A stretch of DNA of 64,000 bases from assembly GCA_039619475.1 (NCBI GenBank), contig CM077116.1, positions 100,981,164 to 101,045,163 of the forward strand. Reading direction: 5' to 3'. The stretch is from Icerya purchasi. Its lineage: Eukaryota; Arthropoda; Insecta; Hemiptera; Monophlebidae. Of the stretch, positions 1-13,838 are shown piece after piece; the first letter of the stretch is position 1; every line of letters begins with the position of its first letter. A model generated the notes under the pieces. The model ran no database searches. It was not told the origin of the DNA and was given only the letters and a program-made list of their open reading frames with translations. Both the position numbers and the translations under genes were made by a program.

Positions 1-3000
1 GCGCGGGTGGGGGTTATAAATCTATATAGCTTAATACAAATTTAGCTTTCGGCTGTTGGCTTTTCTCCAAATTGTTTTACACGCCCCGATGAAAAAATAG
101 CGGAAAATGAAATAAAAAAAAAAAAAAAGAGAAGAAATACTAACCGCCGAGAAGACGTGGCAAAAAAATTACCGTCACGCAACCGCTTCCTCCGGATCAT
201 GATACACCGTCGTCGCGGCCGCTTCAAAAGCTTTCTTATCATTTTTCCTACAGCTGTTTTGGCACATAAGGCGGCTGCAGTTTTACTAGTAAACCGGCAT
301 CGTACACGTGTAAGTACGCTCGTGCGTGCGTTTATTGTTTCCTTTGGCAAGAACGTAAAATGTCGCGATATACATACGTATATTGTTCAAATTTAACCGA
401 TGACTTTTTTATTACCTTTTAAGCTAGATAAGCTCCCTCGAAGCGCCCTGGAAAACATGCCTCTCCTCAGGGGAGACGCTCATTGCCTTTCTAAAAAAAG
501 TTAGAAAACACGCTTGTAATTTTTCATCAATTCACCAGACTTCTCGCAAGTTTGCGTGCGTGCGAGTCTGAGTCTGATTAATTGAATTACTCCGTCGTCA
601 GTGACTGTCTAGGTTCGGAATAATAGTCGGGCTCTGCTGTACCGATTCTTCCAGCTAGTGTGCTAAGAATTATTCTTCGAAGATAATTGTCTGACGAGGC
701 TTCGAAAAATTCGAAATCTTACAAATCTTTTTTTTCAGGAGAGGATTTTCTATCATAGATTATACTAATTTTAGCAGTAAGAAAAACATCTTACCTTCCG
801 AAGCGAAGTTGCCAGTTTGTTTAAGCGCGCTACAAATAGGAGCGAGATTAGTTTATGCGCATGCGCAATGTATAAGTTACGCTTGCGACACAGTCTTTGC
901 TTATATTCGTAACACATTCTTTGACTCGAAAGTTAGTATGCATGGCGGCGTCGTCCACTGTCGAATTTTCTACACGCGGTTTAATTTAGTAACAATTATT
1001 CCGAATTTCCCCCTCGCTCGTTTTATGGTTTTCCCGCCGGATTTCTTCTCACCAAACACACATTTACCGGCTACGTTTTTTACCGCGTTGGGATTTCAAA
1101 AAAATTCCATCTTTCTCGAAAAAGATTTTTAAAAAATTCCCCCCGCTTTGCAAGACAACCGCGATTTGACACGTCCATGTAAAGCTTAAAAGTTCGATTA
1201 GAAGATTTTTTAAAACGAAATAAAAAAAAAAAAAAAAAAAAAAACGCTCCATCTTTCGACAGCAGTAGCATTAAAAAGATAAACAAGAAAGAGAAAAAAC
1301 GGAAATCGGTAATTTCGCTAACAGCCGAGAGAACGACGACGTTATAATAAATATTCACGCCAACTGTAACTTTTCTCGCGATTCTTCTACCGAATTATTA
1401 TTTACCTCTTTTCCAGTTTCTCTTTCACATTTTTCCGCTGCATAAAGTCTAGCGATTCCCCGCGCGTTTTTCAATTGTGTTTCCTCGTAACTTCGCGCGG
1501 AAAATATTAATTTCATCACGTTTTGACCTCTAAATTTACACAAATTTCTCGAAAATAAGCTAAAATTAAATGAACAAACAATAGAACAGAATTTTATTAG
1601 TGTGTTCCGAAATTAAGCTAAATGCGACCGGATACCCTGATGATACCGAAACAGCGCGTGCCCTTTGCAGACAGCTCTCTCGAATATTAAATTTAATAAC
1701 GGAGAATTATCCGAAACTTTTTTTAACTCTCCTTAGCTGCTTTTAGTTCCTTTGCACCAATTAGTGTGTGTGTACGCGAAAGGAATAATTAAGTCAAATA
1801 AAATTACGCGATGCAAAATTATGAATTAGAACTTTTGCGCGCATTCACGCAACGCTAATGGAATTTGAACATACTTTCATAACTCATTAAAACTTCGATG
1901 TATCGCGCAAATTACAATTGCGCAAATACGTATATGAAGCTAGACACGCTTGTAGGGTTATTAAAAATAATCGACACAGATGTTCTCGATGAGAGGGGAG
2001 GAGCGGAAATTAGATTTCACGATAATAAATGGAAATGGAGAATTCGATGCCGAGACTGAAGCAAAGAGTGTTTTTTTTTTTTTCTTTCTTTTCAGACTAC
2101 GAACTCGACTCTCTGGCGAAGGATACCGAATAGGCAGATAGGACGTGGTCTTCATTTCAGACCGTGCTGGTTGACCTTGAACAGTGGAAAATTTGGGAAA
2201 TGATCGGGCGAATATTGACGCAATGAAAATTAAAAGCAACGATAATAAAGGAGTAAAAGATTAAAAGCGAACCGAAAGTGACTCTACCTTTTTCGACAAA
2301 TTTAACCAAAAATAAATTATATTACGATCAAGTCGCATTCTCCCTCGAAACCGGTAGTAGTGTTAATTTATAAACTATTTTAAGGAACGTAATGTTTACT
2401 TTTTTACAAACGTAAGCGACTCAACCCGCCAAAAATTACTACCCGCATCGACGAATTGGAATTGAAGTGTCTTCTTCGATCGAAGCGGATTTAAAAAGAA
2501 AAACAAAACAGAATCGGCAGAATGCAGCAAGCAGCTCGTAAAGGAAATCGGAAAACTAAGCTCTTACAGAGAGGGGGAATAGAAATTTGAAGATATGACG
2601 GTCACCTAACGAAAATGTTTACTAAGACAAAGCATCACAAGCGCTGGATTGAAGAGAAAACGGTTAAGCGTTGATTAAGAAAGATGGAGCAAAAATCAAA
2701 GTAGAGAACCAAGGAATAAAATGGTTACAATGTTTAGTCCGATAAGAAGCACCTGGAAATAACTAATTAGCGATGATAATGGTACCTTTAGGACTGGTAC
2801 GAAAATCCGTATTAGATTAATGTTAGGAGTAAAGTAGTCGAAAGAAGGTGCAGAGGTTCAATTTTTTTTCGATTCAGAGCACCGACCTCGTATGAAACGG
2901 TCCGAGATAACCATCGATCGTGCAATATTTCACTGAAATGATCGATTCTTCTTGTAACACTCGTTCGTTTTAATTATTTCTTTTTAGTCCAATTGTATAT

Positions 3001-4233
3001 TATACCAACATGATGACCTGGCCAGTTTTCATTCTAAAATAAGTTCCGACTAGTCCCCATGGCCTAGTCGATGGTGTCGGTTTCGCATTTTTAGCAGAGA
3101 TTAGCATTTAAAAGGTACAGAAAGGAACCCAAATACGCCCCCCCCCCTAAAAAAAAAGCACAATTGCCGCTATAAGGAGCGGCGGCCCGAGAAGTATTGA
3201 AAAAGTATTTTAGCGATAACCCGGAATCTTTTCTTGGTCGTGATTTATCTTAAATATAAAAATAATAGCGAAAAAATAAAAATATATAATGAAAGCCTCG
3301 CGTAAGTATAAAAAAAATCGTTATTTTTCTACAAATAGGGAATTTTTTTGAGAATTCCGCTAATATTGGCGCACGAACGGGATTTTAAAAAAATTTAATA
3401 CATTGTAGCGGTTAATCGCGACGAGTAATGCAAGTCGTAAAAAGTTCCGGAAATTCTTTTAATATTAAAACTTTTTGGAAAAAGCAAAATTTTTCAGAAA
3501 ACACGAAATGCACGCGCGCACATGTTTGTAATATTGATTTTCTCGTAAACATTCCACGCACAATCTGCAACTCATTTTAAAAACGGTCCCTCCTGTTTTA
3601 GGGAAATATTTAACTTAACCGATTAAGTAAGAGAAAGAAGAAAACAAATTAATAAAGAAAATTATTCAAATTAAACGATAGACGCCACGTTGAATAATAC
3701 ACGTATGCTAGAAATAATGAATTATAAAAAAGACTATTAATTTGTACTAAAATATTACCACCAATATAAAACGTAACGTATATTGATTGTGTCATGTCAA
3801 GAATTATTAAAATATTAAATAGCTTAATGAAAAATTCGGAAAAAATGGCTAAATTTAATAATAGCAAAAATTTGCTACAATAAGTATGCGAGGTAAGAAA
3901 ACGGTCAATATTTATAATAAAAATAACGCTAAAGAAGAATAATAATATTTTTCCAGCGTCTAATATAGGAGCAGAGATACAAATTAAGACGGTATAAATT
4001 AAAATTAGGGAGGATTCCTTTTCTCTACTACGGCATTCATGTTGGATCGGAGAGTTTAATTTTTTCGCCAAACTTTTATAGTGCGTTAATTATTTAAAGA
4101 TTTTTTTGTTCTAAAAGCAGGTTACCTAGCGGGACACACCTCATATGCGATAGCATAATGTAGAATGTGGCTGAAGAATATGCGCAACGGCTGAGATAAT
4201 AAATACCAAAATCTGTAAATATGTACACACGCT
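1..4233. other. AT-rich non-coding stretch, no gene seen
   Basis: I see no recognisable coding sequence here. Open frames on both strands are short, lysine/phenylalanine/serine-rich, and driven by A and T runs (for example the 3649-4071 minus frame, 140 codons of hydrophobic AT-rich sequence). There are A/T homopolymers near 113-128, 1220-1243 and 2071-2085, a run of ten C at 3138-3147 followed by A9, and a small perfect stem (CGACTAG/CTAGTCG, 10-nt loop) at about 3045-3068. Nothing else stands out. Confidence 0.6.
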
Positions 4234-4607
4234 CATCTAACTAGGTCCCACCTTGTCGAAATTATTTACGGGGAGATACAGCGATTTTTCGGATGTTAGG
4301 TCAGAAATGTTGATTTTTGGATTTTCAGCGTTTCGGATACACTGCTCTTTCCAATGCCGTAAATCGCAATGTGGTCCGACCTCGCGTTCGTGTTCTATGG
4401 CTGAAAACCTGAATGTGCCTCGCCTGTCGCCTGGTTGCTATGCAAAACTTTTAACTCGTTTTTCTTAAAAGTATGTTTTTTCAAATTTCAACTTCAAACG
4501 CAAATATCTCGGAGCGAGTTTTGTACTTAGAAGGCTCAATCGATCAGAAATTTTGTCTAGTATACCGGGCTTAACTCCATACCGACAAAGTAGGACCCGG
4601 CTAGATG
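4234..4607. mobile_element. Candidate non-autonomous DNA transposon (MITE-like, ~370 bp)
   Basis: The left end (TCATCTAACTAGGTCCCACC and on) and the reverse complement of the right end (TCATCTAGCCGGGTCCTACT and on) align over about 25 bp with about five mismatches, giving imperfect terminal inverted repeats at about 4234-4258 and 4583-4607. The interior has no transposase; its only open frame is a 71-codon one (4253-4468) that I do not recognise. Obvious target-site duplications are not visible, so the superfamily cannot be assigned. It could also be a chance inverted repeat, but the length of the match argues against that. Confidence 0.45.
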
Positions 4608-5004
4608 ATGCACGTACACAAATATCTAATAAATTTCGTTATAACGAAGTGGAAAGTAGAGAAATATTAGTTATTAAAAGATTAACTTGCACGATTCGGT
4701 GGCGGTTTATTAGTCGATTGCCGGGGATAATCTCTGTTAAATACATACATAGAAATTAATACATAAATATCGAAATGGCGAAATACGGGAGTAGTTAAAA
4801 TATTGAATTAAAAAAGATTTAAAAAAGCAAAAATTTGTGCATTTTTTTTGGGCTCACATGGAACAATGTAATTCTTCGGCCGAATACATGCCGGCTGGTC
4901 AGTATTCAAGTTTGCCTTCGGTAAGAAATTTCATGGATTAAAGTGAGTTTTTAAGGGTTTAAAATTTTCTTAAATTTAAAGTAAACGTTCAATTGTGTGC
5001 AGTA
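4608..5004. other. Non-coding, nothing recognised
   Basis: This is AT-rich sequence with no convincing frame, RNA gene or repeat. A small palindrome, TTCGGCCGAA, lies near 4876-4885. Confidence 0.5.
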
Positions 5005-5113
5005 GATATCGAAATAATAATTAAATGTCAAAATAACAGTTAAATATCAGAATAACAATTAGATATCAGACTAAGTATTAGAATAACAGTGGGATATTAG
5101 AATAACGGTTACA
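5005..5113. repeat. Diverged ~19-bp minisatellite, about 5-6 units
   Basis: Successive units resemble ATATCAGAATAACAGTTAA, with variants such as ATGTCAAAATAACAGTTAA, ATATCAGAATAACAATTAG and GATATTAGAATAACGGTTA. Period is about 17-20 bp and each unit differs at several positions, so the array is old. It carries no open frame of interest. Confidence 0.7.
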
Positions 5114-7689
5114 GTGGGGGTTTTGTAGAAAAATTTAGAAGCTTGCAATGAAAATATTTTCAAAAACTGATACATATTATTAAGTAATTGATTGTGCATT
5201 TTGTTTGGTGGAGCATGCTTATTACACTTTTAAAAACTAATCCTTCCTATTTAAAGCACACCATCAACCTTTACTGAATTATATAAAGCGTATTGTATCG
5301 GACAGACGTGTCTGAATTAGAAGTTCTAATAGAAAATTGAATGGTAAATCCCTTTGGTGCAGATTCGATGAACGTGGAAAAGGTAGAGAAGATGTTGTAA
5401 CACACGAACGAACACAACCGGTGTGGTGTTACGAAAATCTGACCGATTTTTTAAAATACCGCACGGAATAATGTCAATCGTCGTAATGATGTTATTGTCA
5501 ATAAGAGAAAAACCGAACCCAAAATGAATAAGGAGAGAGTCGAAAGTTAACCGGTACATTTTTAGTCATAGAAAAGATTTCATACAGATTTGCGATAATG
5601 TCATTAATAATTTCGTTAATGTAAATGCTTCTTTTTCCTAAGCTCATATGCAATAAATGTAAACTTGTGTAATATTTGAAAAAATGTGTTACGAAACGTT
5701 CTTCTTCTTTCATCTGTTCTGACTTCCCCTAGCTTGGTATCAAAACATTCAAGAGACCCTATCGTTATTTAGGGTTATTGTTTTTGTTCAGCGCGAAATT
5801 GCCCATTATAACCTCTAGTTTTGGATATCACCTCTTGGCGGCACATTTTGTATAAATAAAACATAAAAACACATAATACTATTTCATACGAGTAATTAAT
5901 ATAGTAATAAACTTTCAACCTTGATAGTATAAGATTAAATGAATATAACTGAATAATAAATTGTACACTAGAAAAGTATTTAAAGTTTGTTATGACTTCT
6001 AAAAATACATTCTATAGTTTCAGTGTATAACAGAGGAGAATCTAAAAAAAAAATACATATATTTTTCTTAGGCAGTTTAAATTTACCTTATGGCAAGTCC
6101 GAACTAGAGTGAAAAGGAGAACAAAAAAACATCGAAACATACAAAATCATAAATAAAAACAAAAATTCAAAGAGATTTTTATTATCTTTTGGAATTTCTG
6201 TGTCATTTGGCGCATTACAATCGAACTTGTGGACATTTAGCGGAGAAGATGACTCGAATTACAGCTTTACTCTTTAGAAAAATTCGTACGCCCGTTTGTA
6301 TTTCCGTTTATTTGAAATCATTTTTGTGTAATTTTACAAAATCTTTCAACCTGTAATTAAGATCACCTTTCTTCTCTCGTTAAGCCACTAACATTATCGA
6401 AAATTTGCATTTCGAAAAGCGTGACGCTAGTTGTAAAGCAGACGATTCAGTAGTATATGCTACAAAAGTTGAGCAGGTCGAATTCGACGAAACTCTTCGC
6501 TATTTTTTCAATCAATTGTTATCCAGATTTCAGTTCAAACTAATTTCAAGCTGTACTCAAAAAAAAAAGAAAAACAAAAGGAAATGATTACGTCTGTCTT
6601 AAGACGCAAAAAGAAGGAAAAGGAATGGTGTCAATTTTAAATGACGGTTAAATGAACTCCGCGCTTTCGTTGCCTACCTAATTAGAACATTATTAAATCT
6701 TCCGACTACTAGTTCGATAATGGAATTTCCTCTGGACACAGCGGCGTCTAGAAAACAATTTGTTTTCCTTACAGCGGAGCTGATAATATATAGATATATG
6801 CGAAGGCCGTTGCAGATCCCAAGGGACAGGCTATCGGTGTAATGCACAACGTCGACTTACTGCATAGACGAATATAACGAGCAAACACGATCGTTACTAT
6901 TCATTACGACACTGGCCGGTCCAGTCAAATCAACGACGGCGTGATGTAGAAAAATTTAAATGTTTTAGCGGATTTATTCTCGTTTGTTCCATGAAGCATT
7001 TGCTTCAAAAAGAGACTCTGCCTCCACGACGACAGCGTCACAAGTATAATGATGTACACTGCTTCGCAAATTCAATTAGTTTCAATGAAATCTCGGCGAA
7101 TTTGTTAACGCGAAATGAAAAAAAAATTTATCAGCTACTGATGAGAAGTGTGAACGGAGCTCTTCGTATCTCGGTGGCTTCTTGAACACTTTCAGCATTG
7201 TTTTTCATGTTTTCGTTATCAGTCATTGTTCAGCGTATACGTCAGAATCATTGGTTTAAAATTTTACGGATATAGAAAGAAAATTGAAGCATACCGAGCA
7301 GGTTTACGGATATTGATTTAAAAAAAGTCGTCGAAAAACTAAGGGAAATGATAATTTCTCAGGTATGGTCTAATTATCCGAACTATAAAAGACGAATTGA
7401 ACACTAAATTACTCTACATCCCCGGCGAAGCATTTTTTTAATTCGATTATTTATGATAATATAGCTCAAAAATCTATACTACTTACGAAATTATGAACAA
7501 ATATAATAACGGAATACTTTTTTAAGGTCTTCCTTAACCGACTGTTTCGTTGAAATAAGTTTTCTTACTTTTTCGGTTCCGTTACGCGCATGTATTAATG
7601 ACGTCATTCCTGCATCAGGAACAATGCGAACAAAACCTTACGAAGAGCCATTATGAAATATGTAACGGACTACGCAAACCGTAAATTAT
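5114..7689. other. Non-coding AT-rich stretch, nothing recognised
   Basis: Only short open frames are present (for example minus 5326-5559 and plus 6405-6587), with no domain, signal peptide or family resemblance that I can see. No RNA gene or inverted repeat was noticed. Confidence 0.5.
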
Positions 7690-7743
7690 TTTTATTTATT
7701 ATTATTATTATTTATTATTATTATTATTATTTTTTTTTTTTTT
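7690..7743. repeat. (TTA/TTTA)n microsatellite ending in a T run
   Basis: Imperfect TTA/TTTA trinucleotide-tetranucleotide array followed by about 14 T. It produces the poly-Asn/Ile/Lys tail of a spurious minus-strand frame at 7692-7913. Confidence 0.9.
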
Positions 7744-9205
7744 GCAATAATTACGCAATCATTTAGAATGACAAGCGCTATCGACGAACTACCGTATCGT
7801 CGTAGTCTGACGGATGGAAAATCACCACTTAGCAACGCAGTTTTTGCGGAGACATCATTTTCCACAAACATTGTAGCAATGACGTCACTTCCGAAAACTA
7901 GCGCTAAAGACATTTAACATAATATTCGTTCGCGCACAAATTTATTTACGCGTTTCTTGCCCGTTGTACTTGTTTCGTGCTATTTTAATTGGAATTCGAA
8001 ACACGTTTAATTGTAGATTTGTATTCATCAAAGGTTGTTTTTCAACTTATTCATCATTTTCGCGACTTTGCTGTTAACTCTTTATTGTTTAACCATATTT
8101 ACATTGTACTATTGAATGCAACGTCGTGGCCAGTTGTTTTCATTTTCGTAATACCGTTACAAAATATAATCAGCAAATAATCTCGCGGATAAAAAAAAAT
8201 CTTCTCAAAATTACGTTTTCTCTACTACAGTTCGCTTCTTGATTTATCCTAACTAATACGACTTTGTAATTAACTTTGAAGTTTTTTCATTAACGATGAT
8301 ATATATATATATCTATCTATTTGATGTTTTATTTAAATTACCGGAGTGATTCGTTCTATCAAAAACCTCTTGATAACGAAACATGTCCGAATTTTTAATC
8401 CTTCTACGCAATAAGTTTAATTAGCAATTTGTTGCAAATAGAAAATACATTTTACGCATATTTAAATTTCGCCTCTTTCACCGGTCATCAGCGTATTTGT
8501 ATTATTACGTAAACCACTCTAAAAATCGTTTCCGTAAAATATTACTGGTAAAAGTAAACGTTAACACTTATTATCTCTAATTACCCATGTTAAATAGTAC
8601 GAGATTAACAAATATATGTAGTAAATGTGCATTTGGTAATTCAAAACTTCGAATAAAAGATGCAAAATTTTACGAAGGTTTATTTGAACAAAAAAGTTCC
8701 AAATTATTTAAACAATTTCCAAGAAACGTAATTTTTAAACAATTCTGAATTGTTTCCATTAAGAGTTTTAATTTTATAATTTAAATTCGATCCCGAATGT
8801 TTGATGTAACGTCATTAGCAACGTTTTTGTGAATCTTTATGTAAACCGTTTTGTGTCCAGGGGGTCGTCAGTGAGATCCTAAGAATCGAGTTTTATACAA
8901 ATAATATATGTTATACATGTTTCTTCGCGTCTCGCCAGGAGGTAAGTCGGTAGAAATCCACACTAGTTCATCTATAGTGAGATAAGTTTCTTCCATTCTC
9001 TATATATCATTATTACCTTTTTTAAAACCAATATTAGTTGATAATGTTTTTTTCAAAAACCACCAAAATGAAAATTATCTACAAATACGCTATTTAAATA
9101 ACGCTACAAAAGAAAGCTACAAAAGAACGTTACAAAAAAACTACTGTTACTCGCAATTACAGGGCCAAACAAAAAAAAAAAAAAATAAATCCATTAGCAT
9201 TATAC

Positions 9206-9206
<1 letters not shown>
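7744..9206. other. Non-coding AT-rich stretch
   Basis: No gene seen. A short (AT)n run is present at about 8298-8312. The sequence at 8860-8950 is slightly richer in G and C but shows no identifiable element. Confidence 0.5.

Positions 9207-9242
<36 letters not shown>
9207..9242. repeat. (TA)n microsatellite, ~18 units
   Basis: An uninterrupted TA dinucleotide run following ACG. Confidence 0.95.
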
Positions 9243-9248
<6 letters not shown>

Positions 9249-9549
9249 AATTTTTCATGATTATGATGGAAATGAATTATTATAGAATAGAGGAATCGGA
9301 AACGGTCTCAAATGTATATAGATATATGCTGTATATAAATTCAATCATTCGATGCGTCGAAATAAAGACATTCTCTAGACCATTAATTGGATGACCTCCT
9401 ATAAATTTTACGGAAGAGTGTCGGGATATAATTGGCCATGTCATTTTCGCGAATTAATTCAATTTTTTTACAAGCGTGATAAAAAAAAGTTTCATGAGAA
9501 AGAATTTATTACTTTTACATTAAACATTAGTAGCCCATCTAAAGTAGAA

Positions 9550-9553
<4 letters not shown>

Positions 9554-9590
<37 letters not shown>
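9554..9590. repeat. (AT)n microsatellite, ~18 units
   Basis: An uninterrupted AT run about 310 bp from the previous one. It creates an Ile-Tyr repeat in a spurious plus-strand frame at 9391-9633. Confidence 0.95.
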
Positions 9591-9591
<1 letters not shown>

Positions 9592-9599
9592 GATGGAAA

Positions 9600-11869
9600 A
9601 AACAATTTCTATAATTTACATGAAACAGATTAAATACAGAAAAATACACACATGCGGATACTATTGAAAAAAAAAGTGTAAGAGAAATTTTCGAATTTGG
9701 AACTTGTTAAAATTCACATATTCGGCGTATAAATATATTCGACCGAAACGGATATCATTAATTACGAGTAAAATTTCTTCACGACGAAAATGCGACCAAT
9801 TGTTGAAATGTGAACAACACAAATAATTCGGAAAACTATCGGCTGACAGTAATCGCAACGGCACGAAGCAATATTCTTTCGCAATTAGCTACGTTATACA
9901 AAGTTCTCATCATGCGTTCAATTGTACAAATATAACTTCTTCCTATTGTCCGGTTGAAGAGAAATTTAAATTTTTTTACGCTCTCTGATATTTGCGTATA
10001 CATACTTTCATATTTTACACATTTTACACATTTTCCACATTTTTCAGCTGTAATTTAGCTTTTTGTTTAACTTGTTAAGGTTTATTTATCGAATCGAGGA
10101 GCAGGGAGTTTTCCAGTTTCAATGAACACATACACTTATTCGGAGTTAATCCTTTTTTGGAACTTTTCACGACTTGATGTGTCGTTTATTAATCGTACTT
10201 GACGGCAGATGACACACGGAGATGAGAAAGAGGGTGGCCAAATGCGCGTATTGAAATCGTCGTCAACAATATTTTAAACGTGGTAATAGCGCATTTCAAT
10301 AGGCGGATTAGCGAGCTATCAACTCTTCCACGTCAGTCCGAATGTATCTACCGTACATCTGCTCCTGTAGCAGCTTAAATGTGAATAGATTGCCACTTCC
10401 GTACCGTGTTCGATTTTTTCGAAACTACCGACGTACCATTAAAAATTCGGAATAAAAAATGAACACGTACGAAGATTTCGGCTTTAAAGAGAATTAAAAA
10501 ATAAGCGCCTATTTCATTTAGTCCGCATTTCACAATATTCTAATTAGCAGTTGCTTTTTACCTTTCATCACTTTATATCCGCGAACATTTAAATGAAGAC
10601 AGCATTTCGTGTAATTTTTAGTAGAACAATATTAAACTAGATTCATTTTCGTGATGTAGTTTCAACGATTGCTTTTTTTACAGCAACCGCACCGGAGGTT
10701 GCAGCGTTCATATAGACGTCCCAATTTATTTATTAAAAATTTAACTAAATCAGCCTAACTGTAATAATTTCGTGTTTATCTTGTAAAGTTTACAAAGATA
10801 TATTTCTCTATCGATGATTAATTTTCCCGTGAAAACTGAAATATTTCACTGATCCTTTTAGTATGGTTTTTGAACGGGGGGTTAAATTTATATGAATCCA
10901 ATTGTGACACGAAAACAGTACACGTACGTAGACACGTAAGAAATATAAAGTAACTTGATTTTTTGTTGTTGTTTTTTCTTTCTAGTAAATTTAAAAAGTT
11001 AAATGAAAAGCATTTGTCGAATTATTGAATAGTTTTTTTTTATCTATGGTGTATAGAAAAGTATAATAATTACTTAAATTACAAATTCGGTGGTATAAAT
11101 TCAACCCCCATAAATACTAATCGAAAAATTAAGTGTCAAACTTTTGTTTCCTTTAGTTACTGCAAGTTGACTATTTTTTACGTTCGATTTGCGCGAACTC
11201 ATTTATAAATTATCAATTTAAAAGGAAAATCATTATAGTTTTTGTATAAAAAATACTTGTTCGCGATAATCTTATCGAAATGCTCTACTCCGAAAGTTAT
11301 TGATAAAAGAGTTATCCTCTTTCGTTGACGCATTGCCGACGGTAGCAGTTACACCGTGATTTTAATAGCAGTATTCAAATGCCGTTATTGTTCTTAATTT
11401 TCCCCTCGAGCATTTTAAAGCGTCAAACTGTGTGGCGTAATAAGTAAAGTCAAGTGAAATTTGCAATTTCATACACGGCTACTATATTGATTAATCGTAC
11501 CAAATTATTCCTCAAGCGAGAATCGCACAGTGTTTCAAGTCGAAAGAAAAGAAAAGAACAATAAAGAACGGTGCTTAACTTTAATCCTCCTTTGCGCGGG
11601 AATCGTCTGCCTCGGTCAGTTGTTTGAACAGTTTCCATCTTAGGAGATATTTTGGTCAGCCATTTTTCCGCAACATGGCGTCTGTGTCTACAGCGGGGAG
11701 AATGACAGAGGGTAGCGAGAATTGTAGGATGCGAGTATTATGCAAAACTGGACGATTATTAATGTGACAAGCGCGCTAATACAGTGTTTGTTTTGAAGGA
11801 GAAAAGTTACAAATCGTTATTGGAAAATAATAATGAGCGGATAATTCATTAGCGGGCTAGGTTTAATTA
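9600..11869. other. Non-coding AT-rich stretch
   Basis: No gene seen. A small tandem repeat (TTTTACACA-type units) lies at about 10011-10045. Open frames are short and unrecognised. Confidence 0.5.
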
Positions 11870-12730
11870 ATCATTTCGGCCGGTCGCTCTCACGTACATA
11901 GTCGGCCGGTGTTTACAAGCAGAGAACATCATCGGACTTGGCCGGCTGTCATGCAACTAAATCGATTATTGCTGCGAGTCGGACCGCGCTTCGTAATACT
12001 TTATAGTTATTTAACGAGAGACAAGGCAGCGCTGCTCTGTTCATTTATTATAAACGCAGGCCAGTTATTTTCCACCGTGCGCGCATACACGTAATATCTC
12101 TATATCTGCCCGGTCGCACACCGAAGCCGATTCATTTGCGCCGAGAGTTCAGCATTCAGACGATTACAACGTCGGAGATAGCGGAGGAAATAAAACAACG
12201 ACAGCATCCAGCCGAGCTCGGCCTGAGCCAGAAGGCGAAGGGCAGGGGCCTCTAGCATGATCATCAGGTAATAATAGTAATCAGATTGCTGGATTGAAGA
12301 ATCTGATGAAATTAAGCCGTCAAGGCGACTATAGGCATGCGTCTGCACACCAGCTCGACGAATGGAACATGAAAAAAAAAAGAAATAATAGACGAGGAAG
12401 GAAACAAGAAAAACCCCGTCGAGAGAAAACATTAGGAAAACAAAGATACAAACAGGAGTGCGCGGCTGGACGAGGACCGATGGTCGCAAGTGGCTGCGCT
12501 GACGGTGTCGTAGAAAAGGATGCAGCCGTACACGAGCGGCGATGTCTGGAGTGTGCGGGGAAGAAGTTTGCCAGCGCTGCGATACCTGTCGAAGAAAAGC
12601 TTCGGCCATCTTGCTAGACGATTATTCAGGGGTTCCAAAGCAGCCGGTCGCTAATTTAGCATCTGAAAAGCGATCAGAACGAATATTATTGATGAGTTGC
12701 TGTTCGCATTCTTCCAAAACGGCGCGCTAA
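11870..12730. promoter_or_regulatory. GC/CpG-rich island, possible regulatory DNA or untranslated exon
   Basis: Composition shifts here to clearly higher GC with many CpG, against AT-rich flanks. The motif TCGGCCGGT occurs twice within about 35 bp (near 11878 and 11903), and a forkhead-like TGTTTACA lies at about 11910. Overlapping open frames exist on both strands (minus 12100-12609, plus 12294-12617), as expected of GC-rich DNA with few stops; neither resembles a known protein. I infer a regulatory element or 5' exon of a gene outside the window; an old transposon is the alternative. Confidence 0.3.
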
Positions 12731-13797
12731 TCGCTAGCTTAGTCGCTGGCAAGAATTTCGCAGACCTCCTGCAAATACTTGTTTCATTTGTCTGTTCGAA
12801 TTAAAAAGTGTTCAATTTCCAATGGTCGCAACTATAATTTCCGAATAAAAGGCCGGTTAACGACTGCTACTTCTGTTCAGATAACACAAATAAAACTGTT
12901 ACCGGTTAATTAGTCTAACGGGAAAACTTTCTGTCTAAACTAATAGCGGTCGTCGGATAAAATTAGTTCGGCGCGGAAGAATAATTTAATTAATAATTGA
13001 CGTTTTTAATCGGACGAGTTTCGCGCATTTCTCTCCAAAACACCGAAATGAGTAACAATATTATATTTAAAAAACTTCTCTCTATCGCTACAGACTCTGA
13101 GTAAATTAACGACTAGAGCAGGATATACGGTGATTTTTGACATGTTGTTTTTATCCATTCTACCGTAATATTGCGCATACATACTTTTTCTAATTGCCGC
13201 TTCGATCGAAATATAAAAATAACATCGTTTTCTTTCCCGAACGTCTCCTGCTGAATGTGTAATACCTGCTCCTCTCGTCGATAAAAATAAATACAACATT
13301 TTTTTTTCTATTTACATTCACGCTAGTATCTAATAAACGGTACAAAGAATGTAATCGGAACACTGACAAAATTTTAAAATCTAAACATAACGGAAGAGTT
13401 ATTACGAAGTTATAATCAAAAATTTTAAATGTTTATCGGAATGTTAATATGAAAATTCACTATTTTCCTACGCACTTCAAAAAAACCCGCCCGAGATAAA
13501 ATTTGTACCGTTTCGTGGTAATCGCTTGACTAGCGCAGAGTAATACAATTTCACCGCTGTATCGCGCCGTACAATATCACGCAGCGACCTTAATGTTTAT
13601 TAAAACGATATTCCGCGATTTATTCAACATTGTTCTCGCTTCGCCACGTTATGGCCTACTAAAATTTTTAATTAACTCAGCTTGTCAATGTTAGAATATC
13701 CCCCAAATAACGTCATTTTGTTTATAACCTATTTTAGTTCGCTACATCTGAATTAATAATAATATGATAAATGACACCGAATTTTAAATAATTTCTA
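12731..13797. other. Non-coding AT-rich stretch
   Basis: No gene, RNA gene or repeat recognised. Open frames are short and lack family resemblance. Confidence 0.5.
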
Positions 13798-13798
13798 T

Positions 13799-13838
<40 letters not shown>

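Noticed and set aside
3649..4071. 140-codon hydrophobic minus-strand frame resembling a membrane protein
   Set aside because: Hydrophobicity follows from T-rich codons in AT-rich DNA; there is no conserved motif and no neighbouring exon.
12100..12609. 169-codon minus-strand frame overlapping a 107-codon plus-strand frame
   Set aside because: Opposite-strand frames of similar length are expected in GC-rich DNA; neither is recognisable.
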